NCBI RefSeq assembly: GCF_008123425.1 | Contig: NZ_VSSS01000032.1 | Coordinates: forward strand, 215,049 to 279,048 | DNA from: Bradyrhizobium rifense | GTDB lineage: Bacteria > Pseudomonadota > Alphaproteobacteria > Rhizobiales > Xanthobacteraceae | Length of the DNA stretch: 64,000 nt | Reading direction: 5' to 3' | Shown here: in pieces, positions 1 to 9,176 of the stretch | How positions within the stretch are numbered: position 1 is the stretch's first letter | Layout of the letters: the number at the start of each line of letters is the position of its first letter | Notes under the pieces: generated by a model | What the model was told of the DNA's origin: nothing | What the model saw: only the letters and a program-made list of their open reading frames with translations | The model's database searches: none | Made by a program: the position numbers and the translations under genes

Positions 1-376
1 GGTGGCTGAAGGACAGCGCGGTCAGTCCGCCCATCTTGTCAAAGGCGGCGGCGCCGGGATCCCTGAGAACGTAGACGGCCATTCCCGGTTCATCGAGCCT
101 CTTGACGAAAGCGGCCCCGGCGAACAGGCCGGCAACGGCGACACGACAGTGATGCGACACGATGACCAGCGACAGCAGGTGCCGCATCATGTTGAAGCCC
201 GGTCCGAGGCCCCCGTTCCTCGCCAAAATGCTTTCCGCGGTTTCCTGCCGCGAAAGGCCAGACTGGATGGTGTCGGGCAGCCGCCAGAGGCGCGTCGGTG
301 CGGAGGGGCGCTCGCGGCCGAGTGCGCCCGGCAACGAAACGGTTGCGAGCTCTGCGTCTCGATCCGGTTGCGACAT
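1..376 (-). CDS. Acyltransferase-3 family membrane protein, N-terminal part (cut by window edge)
   Basis: Reading the minus strand from an ATG at 376 gives an open frame of 125 residues that runs off the left edge without a stop. After a polar N-terminus of about 58 residues comes GFNMMRHLLSLVIVSHH (residues 60-76), which looks like the first membrane segment of acyltransferase-3 (OatA/ExoZ-like) proteins, where an R...H motif belongs to the catalytic site. A second hydrophobic stretch follows at about 79-91. An AAAGG lies 9 nt upstream of the ATG. It sits 137 bp downstream of another acyltransferase-3 gene on the same strand, so it probably O-acylates the same polysaccharide. Only a third of the protein is visible, so the family call rests on this one motif and context. 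Confidence 0.6.
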   Translation of the reverse strand, partial: MSQPDRDAELATVSLPGALGRERPSAPTRLWRLPDTIQSGLSRQETAESILARNGGLGPGFNMMRHLLSLVIVSHHCRVAVAGLFAGAAFVKRLDEPGMAVYVLRDPGAAAFDKMGGLTALSFSH

Positions 377-513
377 TCTCGTCAGCCTTTCATGCGCCTG
401 TTTTGGCGGCATCAGCGGATGCCACGGAGTTGGAGCCAATTCATGGCCGTGCGGCCGGCTTGGCATAGGCTTGGCATAGCATCGAATTGCGGCGTTCGCC
501 CAACCGATCGCCG

Positions 514-1614
514 CTAGGCGACGATCGAACGGCGGCGTCCGAGTCTGCGGCAAAAGGCAATGAGCGGTTGCTCGACATACCAATGGATCAGGATCCCGGC
601 GAGGACCGACGCGACCACCGCTGCGATGACGAACGGCGCGGTCGGCAATGGATTGTGGAGACGCGCGGAGATCTGAATCAGCACGACCGCAGTCGCGGCG
701 TGGGTGAGGTAGATTGAATAGGACGCGTCGCCGAGCAGCATGCCGAGGGAATGCAGCGGTCCCGGCTTCTCGGTCGAGACGACGCCCAGCCAGACCACGA
801 TCGTCGCGAACAGCGTCCACCAGAGGGCGCGGAGCCCGTTGTCCTCCGACAGTGTCGCCCCGACAAGGGCGGTTGCCAGGATGCTCGCAGCGAGCGTGAG
901 CAGGAATGCTGCGGGATAGCGGCTCTGCACGATGGGATGCCCCTTCAGCCACAGCAGACCCAACGCAAAACCCATGCCGAACTGAAGGTTGGGCATCATG
1001 ATGTTGCCGTAACCGACCACGGTCGCAAGCGCGAGTCCTGAACTCTCGGGTTGCAGCAGTTCCGGCCACGCCAGCAAGCGAGACGCCGCGTACCACGCCA
1101 GCGGCGCAAGGAACCAGGCGGCCAGCACATATGAAAGCGGGCGCGGCCGCAACATGGTGACTGCGAACAGGATGTAGAAAATGAACTCGTGCCTGAGCGT
1201 CCAGACCACGTGGGGCCGCAGCTCTCCGATCGGCCAGAGCGCCATGGCGCGCAGGCCGGGCAGAAGATCGATCTTCGCCGTGCCGGCCATCGACAGCAGG
1301 TTGTATCCGATCACGCATACCCACATGAAGGGAATGATGCGCACGAAGCGCCGGACGAAGAATTCCGCGCGCGTGCTGCGGATGGTCTCGAATGAAACAA
1401 TCGTGATGATAAAGCCGCTGATGACGAAGAAGATTGCGACACCGAACAGGCCGGTTTCGGCGAGTGCAAACGGACTCTCGCCGTAAGACGGCGGCAGGCT
1501 GACCAGCCAGTTGACGTGCCAGATCACCACCAGAATGGCTGCAAAACCGCGCAGGTATTGAATTCCCGGTACGATCCCGCCCTTGGGGGACCGCGCACCC
1601 TCGATATCCGTCAA
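514..1614 (-). CDS. Acyltransferase-3 family protein, exopolysaccharide O-acyltransferase (ExoZ-like)
   Basis: This 366-residue integral membrane protein begins with a cytosolic tail and then YLRGFAAILVVIWHVNW (about residues 20-36), the hallmark first helix of acyltransferase-3 enzymes with its conserved Arg and His. About ten hydrophobic segments follow, ending in a basic tail. Family members transfer acetyl, succinyl or similar groups from an acyl donor to sugars of surface polysaccharides at the inner membrane. The start is a TTG with GAGG 5-6 nt upstream. It lies at the left of the exopolysaccharide cluster, between the large RTX-like protein gene and the partial acyltransferase. The acyl group and sugar acceptor cannot be read from the sequence. 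Confidence 0.85.
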   Translation of the reverse strand: MTDIEGARSPKGGIVPGIQYLRGFAAILVVIWHVNWLVSLPPSYGESPFALAETGLFGVAIFFVISGFIITIVSFETIRSTRAEFFVRRFVRIIPFMWVCVIGYNLLSMAGTAKIDLLPGLRAMALWPIGELRPHVVWTLRHEFIFYILFAVTMLRPRPLSYVLAAWFLAPLAWYAASRLLAWPELLQPESSGLALATVVGYGNIMMPNLQFGMGFALGLLWLKGHPIVQSRYPAAFLLTLAASILATALVGATLSEDNGLRALWWTLFATIVVWLGVVSTEKPGPLHSLGMLLGDASYSIYLTHAATAVVLIQISARLHNPLPTAPFVIAAVVASVLAGILIHWYVEQPLIAFCRRLGRRRSIVA

Positions 1615-1800
1615 TGTCGCCTCAATGCCGCGCTGGTGCTCGATTTTACCGATCGCATCAGTGATCGGTCAAATCCTGATTTTTTGGCGCGATGATGATG
1701 AATGAGGCAATGCCGCAGCGACAAGGCGGCCGCATGCGGGCGCGCCGGCGATCCCGGATGCGTGCGGCGAGGGGGCCCGCCGCACGCTATCCCGGCTCGA

Positions 1801-4800
1801 TCAGACGAACAGGAAGTCGCTGCTGGTCACGTTCGCGGCAACGACGTTCTTCAGCAGGATGGTGTCGTTCGCCGTGACGTGGATCACGGTGTCGGCACCG
1901 GACTGGCTGAGCTGGAGCTGCGTGTAGTCGGTGGCCATCAGCTTGGCGATCGCGACCGTGTCGTGGCCCGTGGCCGATCCGGCGTGGAAGCCGTTCACCG
2001 TGTCATTGCCGCCGCCGAACGAGATCGTGGTCGATCCGACCCCGGCCGCCGCAAAGGTGTCGTTTCCGGCGCTGCCGGCAAGCGAGATGCCCGCGACCTT
2101 GGCCGACGCATTGTGCGTGCCGTCCGAGTTCAGGATGTCGACATAGGCCAGATTGCCGGCCGTGTTGTAGGAGTCGTGCTCCGTGTTGGTCGCGTTGAAG
2201 TAGAAATTGTCGTGCGACCCGTCGGCGTTGTTGACGTACATCTTCGCCTTGACGCCGTCCGTGTAAACGGTCGTCGCGTTCGAGCCGTCCGTATTCTGAA
2301 CGTAGTCGCTGGCGATCTTGCCGGTCGAATAGGTCTGGGTATCCTTCGAGCCGTCGGCATTGGTGACGTAGACCGACGTCTTCACGCCGCTGCTGAAGTT
2401 GGTGGTCGTGGTGTTGCCGCTGGCTTTCGCCACCGTTTGGGTCACGCTGCCGGTCGTATCGTAGGTGGACGACAGGGTCGAGCCGTCGGTGTAGTTCTGC
2501 ACCTCGGTCGTCTTGTGGCCCGTGCTGTCGTAAAGATCCGTCGTGATGCTGCCGTCCGAGTTGACGGCCTTGGTGTATTGCAGGGTGCCGTCGGCGTGCA
2601 GATCGGTGATCGACGTGACGGTGCCGTCCGCCTTGCTCTGCTGGATCTCGGTCGTATAGGCCTTGCCGGTCACATTGTAGGCGGTGTTGGTGTGCGTCCC
2701 GTCGGCATGGGTTTCATAGGTCGCTGTCTTGATGTCGTTGCTGTAGACCGTCGTCGATGACGAGCCGTCGGTTTTCTGGATCAGCGCGCTGGTCAGGTGG
2801 CCGGCGGTGTAGAGGTCGGACTCCTTCGAGCCGTCCGCGTTCGTGATGTAGACCGACGTCTTGACGCCGCTGCTGAAGTTGGTCGTCGTGGAATCGCCGT
2901 CGGCCTTCGCGACCGTCTGGGTCACCGCGCCTGCCGCATTGTAGGTGGACGTCAGCGTCGAGCCGTCCGCATGGTTGACGATCTCAGTCGTCTTGTGGCC
3001 CGTGCTGTCATACTGGTCGGTCGTTGTGCTGCCGTCGGCGTTGGCGACCTTGGTGTACTGCAAGGTGCCGTCCGCATGAAGATCGGTGATCGCGGTGATG
3101 GTGCCGTCAGCCTTGGTGTTCTGGATCTCGGTCGTGTAGGCCTGGCCGGTGATGTTGTAGAACGTGTTGGTGTGGGTGCCGTCTGCGTTGGTGGCGTACA
3201 CCTTGGATTTCACGCCATTGGCGAAGGTCGTCATCGTCGACGAGCCGTCGGTCTTCTGGACGAGATCGCTGGCGATCACGCCGGCCGTGTACAGCTTGGT
3301 TTCCTTGGTGCCGTCGGCGCTGGCGATGATGATCGAGGTCTGGACGCCGGCGCTGAGGTTCGTCGTCGTGGTGGTGCCGTTGGTCGCCTTGGCCACGGTC
3401 TGTGTCACGACGCCGGACGTGTTGAAGGTCGTGGTGACGCTCGAGCTGTCGGCGTAGTTGCGCACCTCCGTGATCTTCTGGCCGGCGCTGTTGTAGAGGC
3501 CGGTGGTGGTGCTGCCGTCCCCGTTCAGAACCTTTGTGTATTGCGTCGTGCCGTCGGCGTGCAGATTCGTGAAGGCGGTCACCGTTCCGTCGGCCTTGGT
3601 GGTCTGGATCTGCGTCGTGTAGGGCTGGCCGGTGACGTTGTAGAAGGTGTTGGTGTGGGTGCCGTTGGCGTTGGTGACATACACCTTGGACTTCACGCCG
3701 CTGGCATAGACCGTCATCGACGACGATCCGTCGGTCTTCTGGACGAGATCGCTGGTGATCACGCCGGCCGCGAACAGCTTGGTTTCCTTCGTGCCGTCGG
3801 CGCCGACGATGTAGATCGATGCCTGAAGGCCCGCGCCGCTGAGGTTCGTCGTCGTGGTCGCGCCGTTGGCGGCCTTGGCAATCGTCTGTGTCGTCGTCCC
3901 GGCCGCGGTGTAGTTCGTGGTGAGGCTCGAACCGTCGGTGTAGTTCTGGACGACGGAGGTCTTCTGGCCGGCGGTGTTGTAGAGGCCGGTGGTGGTGCTG
4001 CCGTCCGCGTTCAGGACCTTGGTGTACTGCGTCGTGCCGTCGGCGTGCAGCTGGGTGAGAGCGGTCACCGTTCCGTCGGCCTTGGTGGTCTGGATCTGCG
4101 TCGTGTAAGCCTGGCCGGTGACGTTGTAGAATGTGTTGGTGTGGGTGCCGTCGGCGTTGGTGACATACACCTTGGATTTGACGCCGTTGGCATAGACCGT
4201 CGTCGTCGACGATCCGTCAGTCTTCTGGATGAGATCGCTGGCGATCACGCCGGCCGTGAACAGCTTGGTTTCCTTGGTGCCGTCGGCGCTTGTAATGTAG
4301 ATCGACGTCTGCAAGCCGGCGCTGAGGTTGGTCGTGGTCGTGGCGCCGTTGGCAGCCTTGGCGATGGTCTGGGTCACGACGCCTGAAGTGTTGTAGTTCG
4401 TCGTCAGGCTCGAGCCGTCGGCATAGTTGCGTACTTCCGACGTCTGCTGGCCGGCGGCATTGTAGAGGCCGGTGATGGAGCTGCCGTCGGCGTTGACCAC
4501 CTTCGTGTACTGGGTCGTACCGTCAGCGTGCAGGTCGGTGATCGACGTGACCGTTCCGTCGGCCTTCGTCGTCAGAACCTGAGTGGCGTAGGCCTGGCCG
4601 GTGATGCCGTAGAACGTGTTGGTGTGCGTTCCATCGGCATTGGTCACATAGATCTTGGATTTCAAGCCATTGGCGTAAACGGTGGTCGTGACCGTCTTGT
4701 CGGAGCCGACAACTGTTTCGCTCGAGATGCTGCCGTCCGAATTGTAGTTGATGGTCTGCTTCGCGCCGTTTGCGCTGACGATCATCTCCTGCGTCTTAAC

Positions 4801-6414
4801 GCCGGCCGCGTACAGGATCGTGTCGCTGCTCGAATCGACGTTGACGAGCGATTTGCTGGTGATGACGCCGTTAGAGAAGTTCGACGTCTGCGTTCCCGTC
4901 TGCGTGCCGGACGCGTCGAAGAACTTCGTCTCGCTCCAGCTCGACGTGGACGTCGTGACCGAGAACGAGTAGCCGCCCTGGATCGCCGCGAGCGCGTTTC
5001 CGTAATGCGAGATGATATAGTTCATCGTCGACACGGAGGCGACGGCAAGCACGTGGGTGTCCGTCAGCGTGATCGAATGCAGGGTGGTGGATGCGGAGAG
5101 ATCGGCAAGCTCCGCGACGATCGTGGCGGCGGTGCCGGTGACGTCGGTGGCCTGGGCTGGATTCGAGGGTGCGCGGGCCACGCCGTCGATCTCGATGATG
5201 ATGGGATGATCGCTCACGGGAATCGTGAACGAGCTCACATTGGTGAAGGTCTCGATCGGGTCGGTTCCGCCGGTCGGATCGTAGACCTTGATGGACTGGT
5301 GCACGCCGTCGAGCTGAACCGTGACGGTCTGGCTCGGATTGCTGATCTCGGTGTTCGTTTTGGGATCCCAGACCTTCGGCTCGGCCCAGACGACCAGATC
5401 GTAGGCGCCGTTGCTCTTGCCGAGCACCATGCTGTTGCCGGAGTCCGGCATGTTGCTGAGCGTATAGCTCAGCGGGCTGGTCGGCTGACCGCTGCCGGTT
5501 CCGTCGTCGTTGAGGATCGTCGTGAGATTGTGGACCGCGGTCGCGGCGAGCTTCGGGGTACCGTCGTCGTAGAACAGCCCGAAATGGCTCTGCGCATTGG
5601 TATCGCTGCTGGACGAGTTGCGGTCGAGCAGTTCGTAGAGATAGGTCGTGCCGACGCCGTCCTTGAAAGCGTCCATCAAGGTGTTGAGGATCGATTTTGC
5701 CTGAACCGACTCGTTCACACCGAGATACGGCGTGCTGCTCAACGTGGTGTAGCCGGTTTCCGTGATGACCGAGGGATCGCCGGGAGACACCGAGCTCGCG
5801 AGATTCAACGCTGACGCCAGCGCGGCGGCCGGCGTAGTGCCGGTGCTGACATAGGCGTGGGAGTTGGCGTAGTCCGAGGACGAGCCGAGATTGCCGAGCT
5901 TGGCGAAATCGCTGGGATCGTCGTAGCCGAGGGTCAGATTGTAGACCGGAAGCTTCGAAAGATTCGCATCGGCCTTGATCGCGGTGTAGAGCGCCTGCTG
6001 AAATTGCGCGGCCGCTTCGATCGTCGAGCTGCCGTTGTAGCTGAAGGCCTGGAGATTGGCCTCGTTCAAGCCTTCGAGCGCGATGATGCTGCCCGGGTGT
6101 GCCGCCTGGAACGCGTCGAGCGCGGCGACATATTGCTGCAGGCCGGCTGCGCCCGTCGCCGGGATCGACGATGAGACGCCGAGATCGAACTTGTATCCAT
6201 CGTTCGCCAGACCGTCGAGCACCGGCTGTGCTGCCGGAATGTTCGTCAAACTGTCACGAAGCGTAGTGACGCCGAGATATTTCAGGTCGGCTTCGACGAG
6301 TGCGAGATTGTTGTAACTACCCCACGCATATGAGACGTGCGTGTTGACGCCGATTGAACTTGTGAACGCGCTTGCCGAGAGAACAGTTTGATCGCTGCTG
6401 GTGATGGTCGCCAT
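1801..6414 (-). CDS. Giant secreted glycosidase-like protein with ~160-residue repeats and RTX-like C-terminus
   Basis: The 1537-residue protein has no signal peptide. Residues ~20-300 resemble a clan GH-A glycoside hydrolase: LNEAN at 116-120 (putative acid/base Glu118) and VITETGY with Glu219 (putative nucleophile). After a linker region, residues ~560-1400 hold five full and one decayed copy of a 159-162-residue repeat rich in ADGT/ADGS motifs, visible in DNA as copies near 4609, 4126, 3640, 3157, 2677 and 2200. The C-terminal ~90 residues contain GSAGNDTF and GGGNDTVNGF, like Ca-binding RTX turns, and end in a hydrophobic FLFV, the usual form of a type I secretion signal. It may remodel or bind the polysaccharide made by the surrounding genes. 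Substrate and activity are inferred; no cognate type I exporter is visible here. Confidence 0.75.
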   Translation of the reverse strand: MATITSSDQTVLSASAFTSSIGVNTHVSYAWGSYNNLALVEADLKYLGVTTLRDSLTNIPAAQPVLDGLANDGYKFDLGVSSSIPATGAAGLQQYVAALDAFQAAHPGSIIALEGLNEANLQAFSYNGSSTIEAAAQFQQALYTAIKADANLSKLPVYNLTLGYDDPSDFAKLGNLGSSSDYANSHAYVSTGTTPAAALASALNLASSVSPGDPSVITETGYTTLSSTPYLGVNESVQAKSILNTLMDAFKDGVGTTYLYELLDRNSSSSDTNAQSHFGLFYDDGTPKLAATAVHNLTTILNDDGTGSGQPTSPLSYTLSNMPDSGNSMVLGKSNGAYDLVVWAEPKVWDPKTNTEISNPSQTVTVQLDGVHQSIKVYDPTGGTDPIETFTNVSSFTIPVSDHPIIIEIDGVARAPSNPAQATDVTGTAATIVAELADLSASTTLHSITLTDTHVLAVASVSTMNYIISHYGNALAAIQGGYSFSVTTSTSSWSETKFFDASGTQTGTQTSNFSNGVITSKSLVNVDSSSDTILYAAGVKTQEMIVSANGAKQTINYNSDGSISSETVVGSDKTVTTTVYANGLKSKIYVTNADGTHTNTFYGITGQAYATQVLTTKADGTVTSITDLHADGTTQYTKVVNADGSSITGLYNAAGQQTSEVRNYADGSSLTTNYNTSGVVTQTIAKAANGATTTTNLSAGLQTSIYITSADGTKETKLFTAGVIASDLIQKTDGSSTTTVYANGVKSKVYVTNADGTHTNTFYNVTGQAYTTQIQTTKADGTVTALTQLHADGTTQYTKVLNADGSTTTGLYNTAGQKTSVVQNYTDGSSLTTNYTAAGTTTQTIAKAANGATTTTNLSGAGLQASIYIVGADGTKETKLFAAGVITSDLVQKTDGSSSMTVYASGVKSKVYVTNANGTHTNTFYNVTGQPYTTQIQTTKADGTVTAFTNLHADGTTQYTKVLNGDGSTTTGLYNSAGQKITEVRNYADSSSVTTTFNTSGVVTQTVAKATNGTTTTTNLSAGVQTSIIIASADGTKETKLYTAGVIASDLVQKTDGSSTMTTFANGVKSKVYATNADGTHTNTFYNITGQAYTTEIQNTKADGTITAITDLHADGTLQYTKVANADGSTTTDQYDSTGHKTTEIVNHADGSTLTSTYNAAGAVTQTVAKADGDSTTTNFSSGVKTSVYITNADGSKESDLYTAGHLTSALIQKTDGSSSTTVYSNDIKTATYETHADGTHTNTAYNVTGKAYTTEIQQSKADGTVTSITDLHADGTLQYTKAVNSDGSITTDLYDSTGHKTTEVQNYTDGSTLSSTYDTTGSVTQTVAKASGNTTTTNFSSGVKTSVYVTNADGSKDTQTYSTGKIASDYVQNTDGSNATTVYTDGVKAKMYVNNADGSHDNFYFNATNTEHDSYNTAGNLAYVDILNSDGTHNASAKVAGISLAGSAGNDTFAAAGVGSTTISFGGGNDTVNGFHAGSATGHDTVAIAKLMATDYTQLQLSQSGADTVIHVTANDTILLKNVVAANVTSSDFLFV

Positions 6415-6652
6415 GATTTACTCTGGTGATGCCCGCTATGTTGCTTCATGCGTAGCGGCAGAGTTTGTCAGTGACGTTAGAAAGAAGGCTAAAGATGTAG
6501 GTATCCGCGGCCTTTTCGCGGAACGAACTGCAAGTATTTTCAGCACATTGCGCGACACTGCTTGTTCCTCACAGGAACTGGCCGCGATTGCCTAATTACG
6601 ATTCACAATTGGCCCGTTGTTCTACGGAATGTTCCATGACAGCCACGTGAAT

Positions 6653-6666
6653 CGTTTGCGCAAACG
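6653..6666. terminator. Palindrome CGTTTGCGCAAACG, possible terminator of the GT2 gene
   Basis: A perfect 14-bp palindrome lies about 20 bp beyond the stop of the minus-strand GT2 gene, in the gap before the giant RTX-like gene. No clear T-run follows, so termination is only a guess. The gap 6415-6684 otherwise shows no gene and must carry the promoter of the RTX-like gene. Confidence 0.3.
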
Positions 6667-6684
6667 AAAATGATTCGTCGCGCG

Positions 6685-7836
6685 CTAATGCGCGGACGCG
6701 GTGTTCGACGGTGACGCGCCAGGCAATTGATACTCGGTTCGCCACCCGAGTCGCTGTGCGTCGCCGTCGGCGATGGCTTCGAGCAGCGGACGCAACGCCT
6801 TTCTGGCACCATTAAGACTGCGGTAAGCCAGGATTGCCTCGATCGCGAGCAGGCCGAGGTAGCTCGTTCGGTTGATACGATAGACAATCGGGGAGGTTGT
6901 ATACCGTTTCTCAATCAAGATCCGGTTCCGGCAGGCATAATAGAGTCGCCACGCCGGTGCGTCGGGGCTGACGAGCGCGCTGCGTGCGCTGGCGCTCGGC
7001 TTCTTGTCCCAGGATTCTTCCGCGTCGTTGATGCAGCCGACATCCGTCAGATAGATGGCAATGCCTGCGTCCATCAGGCGCAGCGAGTAGTCGTGGTCGT
7101 CACTATAAAGGACGAACTCCTTGTTCGGAGGCGAGACCTTCCGGACAGCGCCAATCGGCAGCAGGAGTCCGCCATAGGGAGCGGTCTCGATCCGGCGCAG
7201 ATGAAACTCCCCGTGATTCTCCGGATCTCGCCGCGCGGATCGCGCCAACCGTCGCCATAGTTTTGACGGAAGCGAGGCGAGATGAAAGTTCAGGAACGAG
7301 TTGGCGCGGATGGCCACGGCGTTCTGATCGGCGAGCAACGTCGGATAGATGCCCCGATGCCTGCGCAATGCGCACAGCCCGATATCGTCCGTCGCGCCGA
7401 GCGCCGTATGCAGTGCGAGCAAGCGGTCCAGGAAACCGTCTTCGCCGACATTATCGTCGTCCAGAATGAGGACGAACCCCAAATCGTCTTCGAGCCGCTG
7501 GGCAGCGGTGATGCCGGCGTGAAAGCCGCCGGCCGATCCCAGATTTGAATCGAGCCTGATGACGTCGACGGGAGATATGGTTGCGAAATCGTCAACCGTC
7601 ACGGGTCGGTTGCATCCATTGTCGACCACGATCACGCGTTTGACCGCGGGGCTGGCCTGAACGGCGGCAACGGTCCGCCGCACCAGCTGCTCGCGTCGCC
7701 CGTAAGTCACGATGACACATGCGACCGAGCGCCCTGCTTCGGTCGAGCGATTGAGGACGATCGGTGGCTTCGATTCGAGGGGAGCGTTCGACAATTTACT
7801 CTCGCTTGGCGTTAAGTCGTTCCATTCGGGCGACAT
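6685..7836 (-). CDS. Glycosyltransferase family 2
   Basis: The 383-residue protein opens the GT-A fold with ACVIVTYGRREQLV (residues 39-52) and carries the metal/nucleotide-sugar motif LILDDDN (Asp126-128). The pattern (VVDNG, NLGSAGG, then DDD) matches rhamnosyl- and galactofuranosyl-type GT2 enzymes such as WbbL/GlfT2 relatives, which add one sugar to a lipid-linked repeat unit on the cytoplasmic face of the membrane. No transmembrane segment is seen. It reads toward the RTX-like gene and is divergent from the secreted hydrolase gene at 8041. The sugar donor is not determinable. The ATG start has only a weak Shine-Dalgarno sequence. Confidence 0.85.
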   Translation of the reverse strand: MSPEWNDLTPSESKLSNAPLESKPPIVLNRSTEAGRSVACVIVTYGRREQLVRRTVAAVQASPAVKRVIVVDNGCNRPVTVDDFATISPVDVIRLDSNLGSAGGFHAGITAAQRLEDDLGFVLILDDDNVGEDGFLDRLLALHTALGATDDIGLCALRRHRGIYPTLLADQNAVAIRANSFLNFHLASLPSKLWRRLARSARRDPENHGEFHLRRIETAPYGGLLLPIGAVRKVSPPNKEFVLYSDDHDYSLRLMDAGIAIYLTDVGCINDAEESWDKKPSASARSALVSPDAPAWRLYYACRNRILIEKRYTTSPIVYRINRTSYLGLLAIEAILAYRSLNGARKALRPLLEAIADGDAQRLGWRTEYQLPGASPSNTASAH

Positions 7837-8040
7837 TATAGATACTCAGTCGAATTGGAACGGCAATTTCTCCGGCAAATTTTGCCACAAAAGCGTGCAA
7901 ACGTGTTGTTCGCTCCGACAGCGGCTGCGCTTTGCCGGTGAGAGCCTATTGTGATCATATTGTGAAGGTCGGTCGCGCAGATGCAGGTGATGATGGATCG
8001 GAAACGGATGCATGCAGTTTCTCGGGCGCACGGAGGCGCA

Positions 8041-9141
8041 ATGTTCCTGGCAATGAAGAGAGTGTTTTTGTCCGCGCTGTTGCTGGCACTCGGTCTGGTG
8101 GCATCCGTCGGGCATGCCAGTGCGGGTCCGCTCACTTGGGGGGTCGACGGCCCCGACGCACGGCGCACAGACCTGAAGGCGGTCTTCGAGGTCATGCGAG
8201 CCCGCGGCCTCACGCAGTACAGGGTCGGTGCAAATCTCGCGCGGGACACTGATCCCTACGAGGTCCAGATGTACCGGGACATGATTGCGCTGGCCAAGAC
8301 CTATGGCATCACGCTCAAGCCGATATTGGCGACCCCGTTTGCCTGGGGCGATCGCACCGATGGCGGCAAGTATCCGGCTGGCGACTGGAATGCGCTGTAT
8401 CAGCAGGCCTATTCGAGAACTTACACCTTCGTGATCAATTTTAAGGATCAGATCAACGACTGGGAGATGGGCAACGAGATCAACCTTCTGGCGCTGGATT
8501 CGGGCGGCAAGAAGCTCTACGGCCACGGCTGGACCGCCGAGGAATTCGACATGCCGGTCATGAACGACTGGGTCGCGATCCTCAAGGGCATGTCGGATGC
8601 GATCGACAAGATCAATCGTGAACACGGGACGCATTTGCGACGCGTGCTCAACACCACCTCGACGATGTTCGGCTTCCTCGACTTCATGGCGTCGAAGGGC
8701 GTTGGATTCGATGTCATCTCCTATCACTACTATGAGGTCCTGAATCAGAATCCGAACCGCGCGTGGGGCGGCAGCAGGCAGTCCTACAATCTGTTCAAGA
8801 AGCTCGCGACGTACGGCAAGCCGGTCGTCTTCAATGAAGTCAATTGCGCGGAGATCTACAAGCCGGCTTACGAGAACGAAGCCGGCAAGCCTCTCACCGA
8901 GGCGTGCTACAAGAGCCTGCACGCCACTTTGAGCTTCATCGCCAATCAGGTCGATGCCGACATCGAGAGCGTGCTGATCTATGAGTTATTTGACGAGCCG
9001 AAGAAGGCCCCGCCGGAAAACCGCTTCGGCCTGATGTATGACCTCAAAACACCGAAGGTGCCACTCTACATGCTATCGCGCTTTGCCGGAAAGGAACTCG
9101 CGCCGCACGAGGCGGAGGAGCTGACCAAGCGGGGCATGTAG
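8041..9141 (+). CDS. Exported GH-A clan glycoside hydrolase-like protein
   Basis: The 366-residue product starts at the ATG with GGAGG 4 nt upstream. An in-frame ATG at 8053 is possible but badly spaced. Residues 5-28 form a typical Sec signal peptide ending ASAG. The mature part looks like a beta/alpha-barrel glycosidase: NDWEMGNEINL with Glu146 as likely acid/base and VVFNEVN with Glu266 as likely nucleophile, resembling GH39/GH5-type enzymes. It is the only plus-strand gene inside the minus-strand polysaccharide block. It may trim or release the exopolysaccharide in the periplasm, as ExsH/PslG-type hydrolases do elsewhere. The exact family and substrate are inference. Confidence 0.75.
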   Translation: MFLAMKRVFLSALLLALGLVASVGHASAGPLTWGVDGPDARRTDLKAVFEVMRARGLTQYRVGANLARDTDPYEVQMYRDMIALAKTYGITLKPILATPFAWGDRTDGGKYPAGDWNALYQQAYSRTYTFVINFKDQINDWEMGNEINLLALDSGGKKLYGHGWTAEEFDMPVMNDWVAILKGMSDAIDKINREHGTHLRRVLNTTSTMFGFLDFMASKGVGFDVISYHYYEVLNQNPNRAWGGSRQSYNLFKKLATYGKPVVFNEVNCAEIYKPAYENEAGKPLTEACYKSLHATLSFIANQVDADIESVLIYELFDEPKKAPPENRFGLMYDLKTPKVPLYMLSRFAGKELAPHEAEELTKRGM

Positions 9142-9160
9142 GCGCGGCACGTGCCGCGCC
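9141..9160. terminator. Perfect 20-bp palindrome between convergent genes
   Basis: The sequence GGCGCGGCAC followed by its exact complement starts at the last base of the hydrolase stop codon. The only other bases before the convergent gene are 16 nt. It lacks a U-tract, so it may be a weak bidirectional terminator or transcription barrier. Confidence 0.4.
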
Positions 9161-9176
9161 TGCGGCAACATTCGGC

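Noticed and set aside
2200..4650. Regular ~480-bp repeats that might suggest a CRISPR-like or satellite array
   Set aside because: The period is a multiple of three, and the copies encode a continuous repeat protein with protein-level conservation; units are far too long for CRISPR.
1702..5814. Three long plus-strand open frames opposite the giant RTX-like gene (352, 529 and 428 codons)
   Set aside because: They are antisense mirror frames of a GC-rich repetitive gene. Their products are repetitive Gly/Val/Arg/Asp strings without folds or start signals.
7846..8922. 358-codon minus-strand frame opposite the exported glycosidase
   Set aside because: It mirrors the codons of a gene with a clear signal peptide, Shine-Dalgarno sequence and catalytic motifs; the antisense product has no family.
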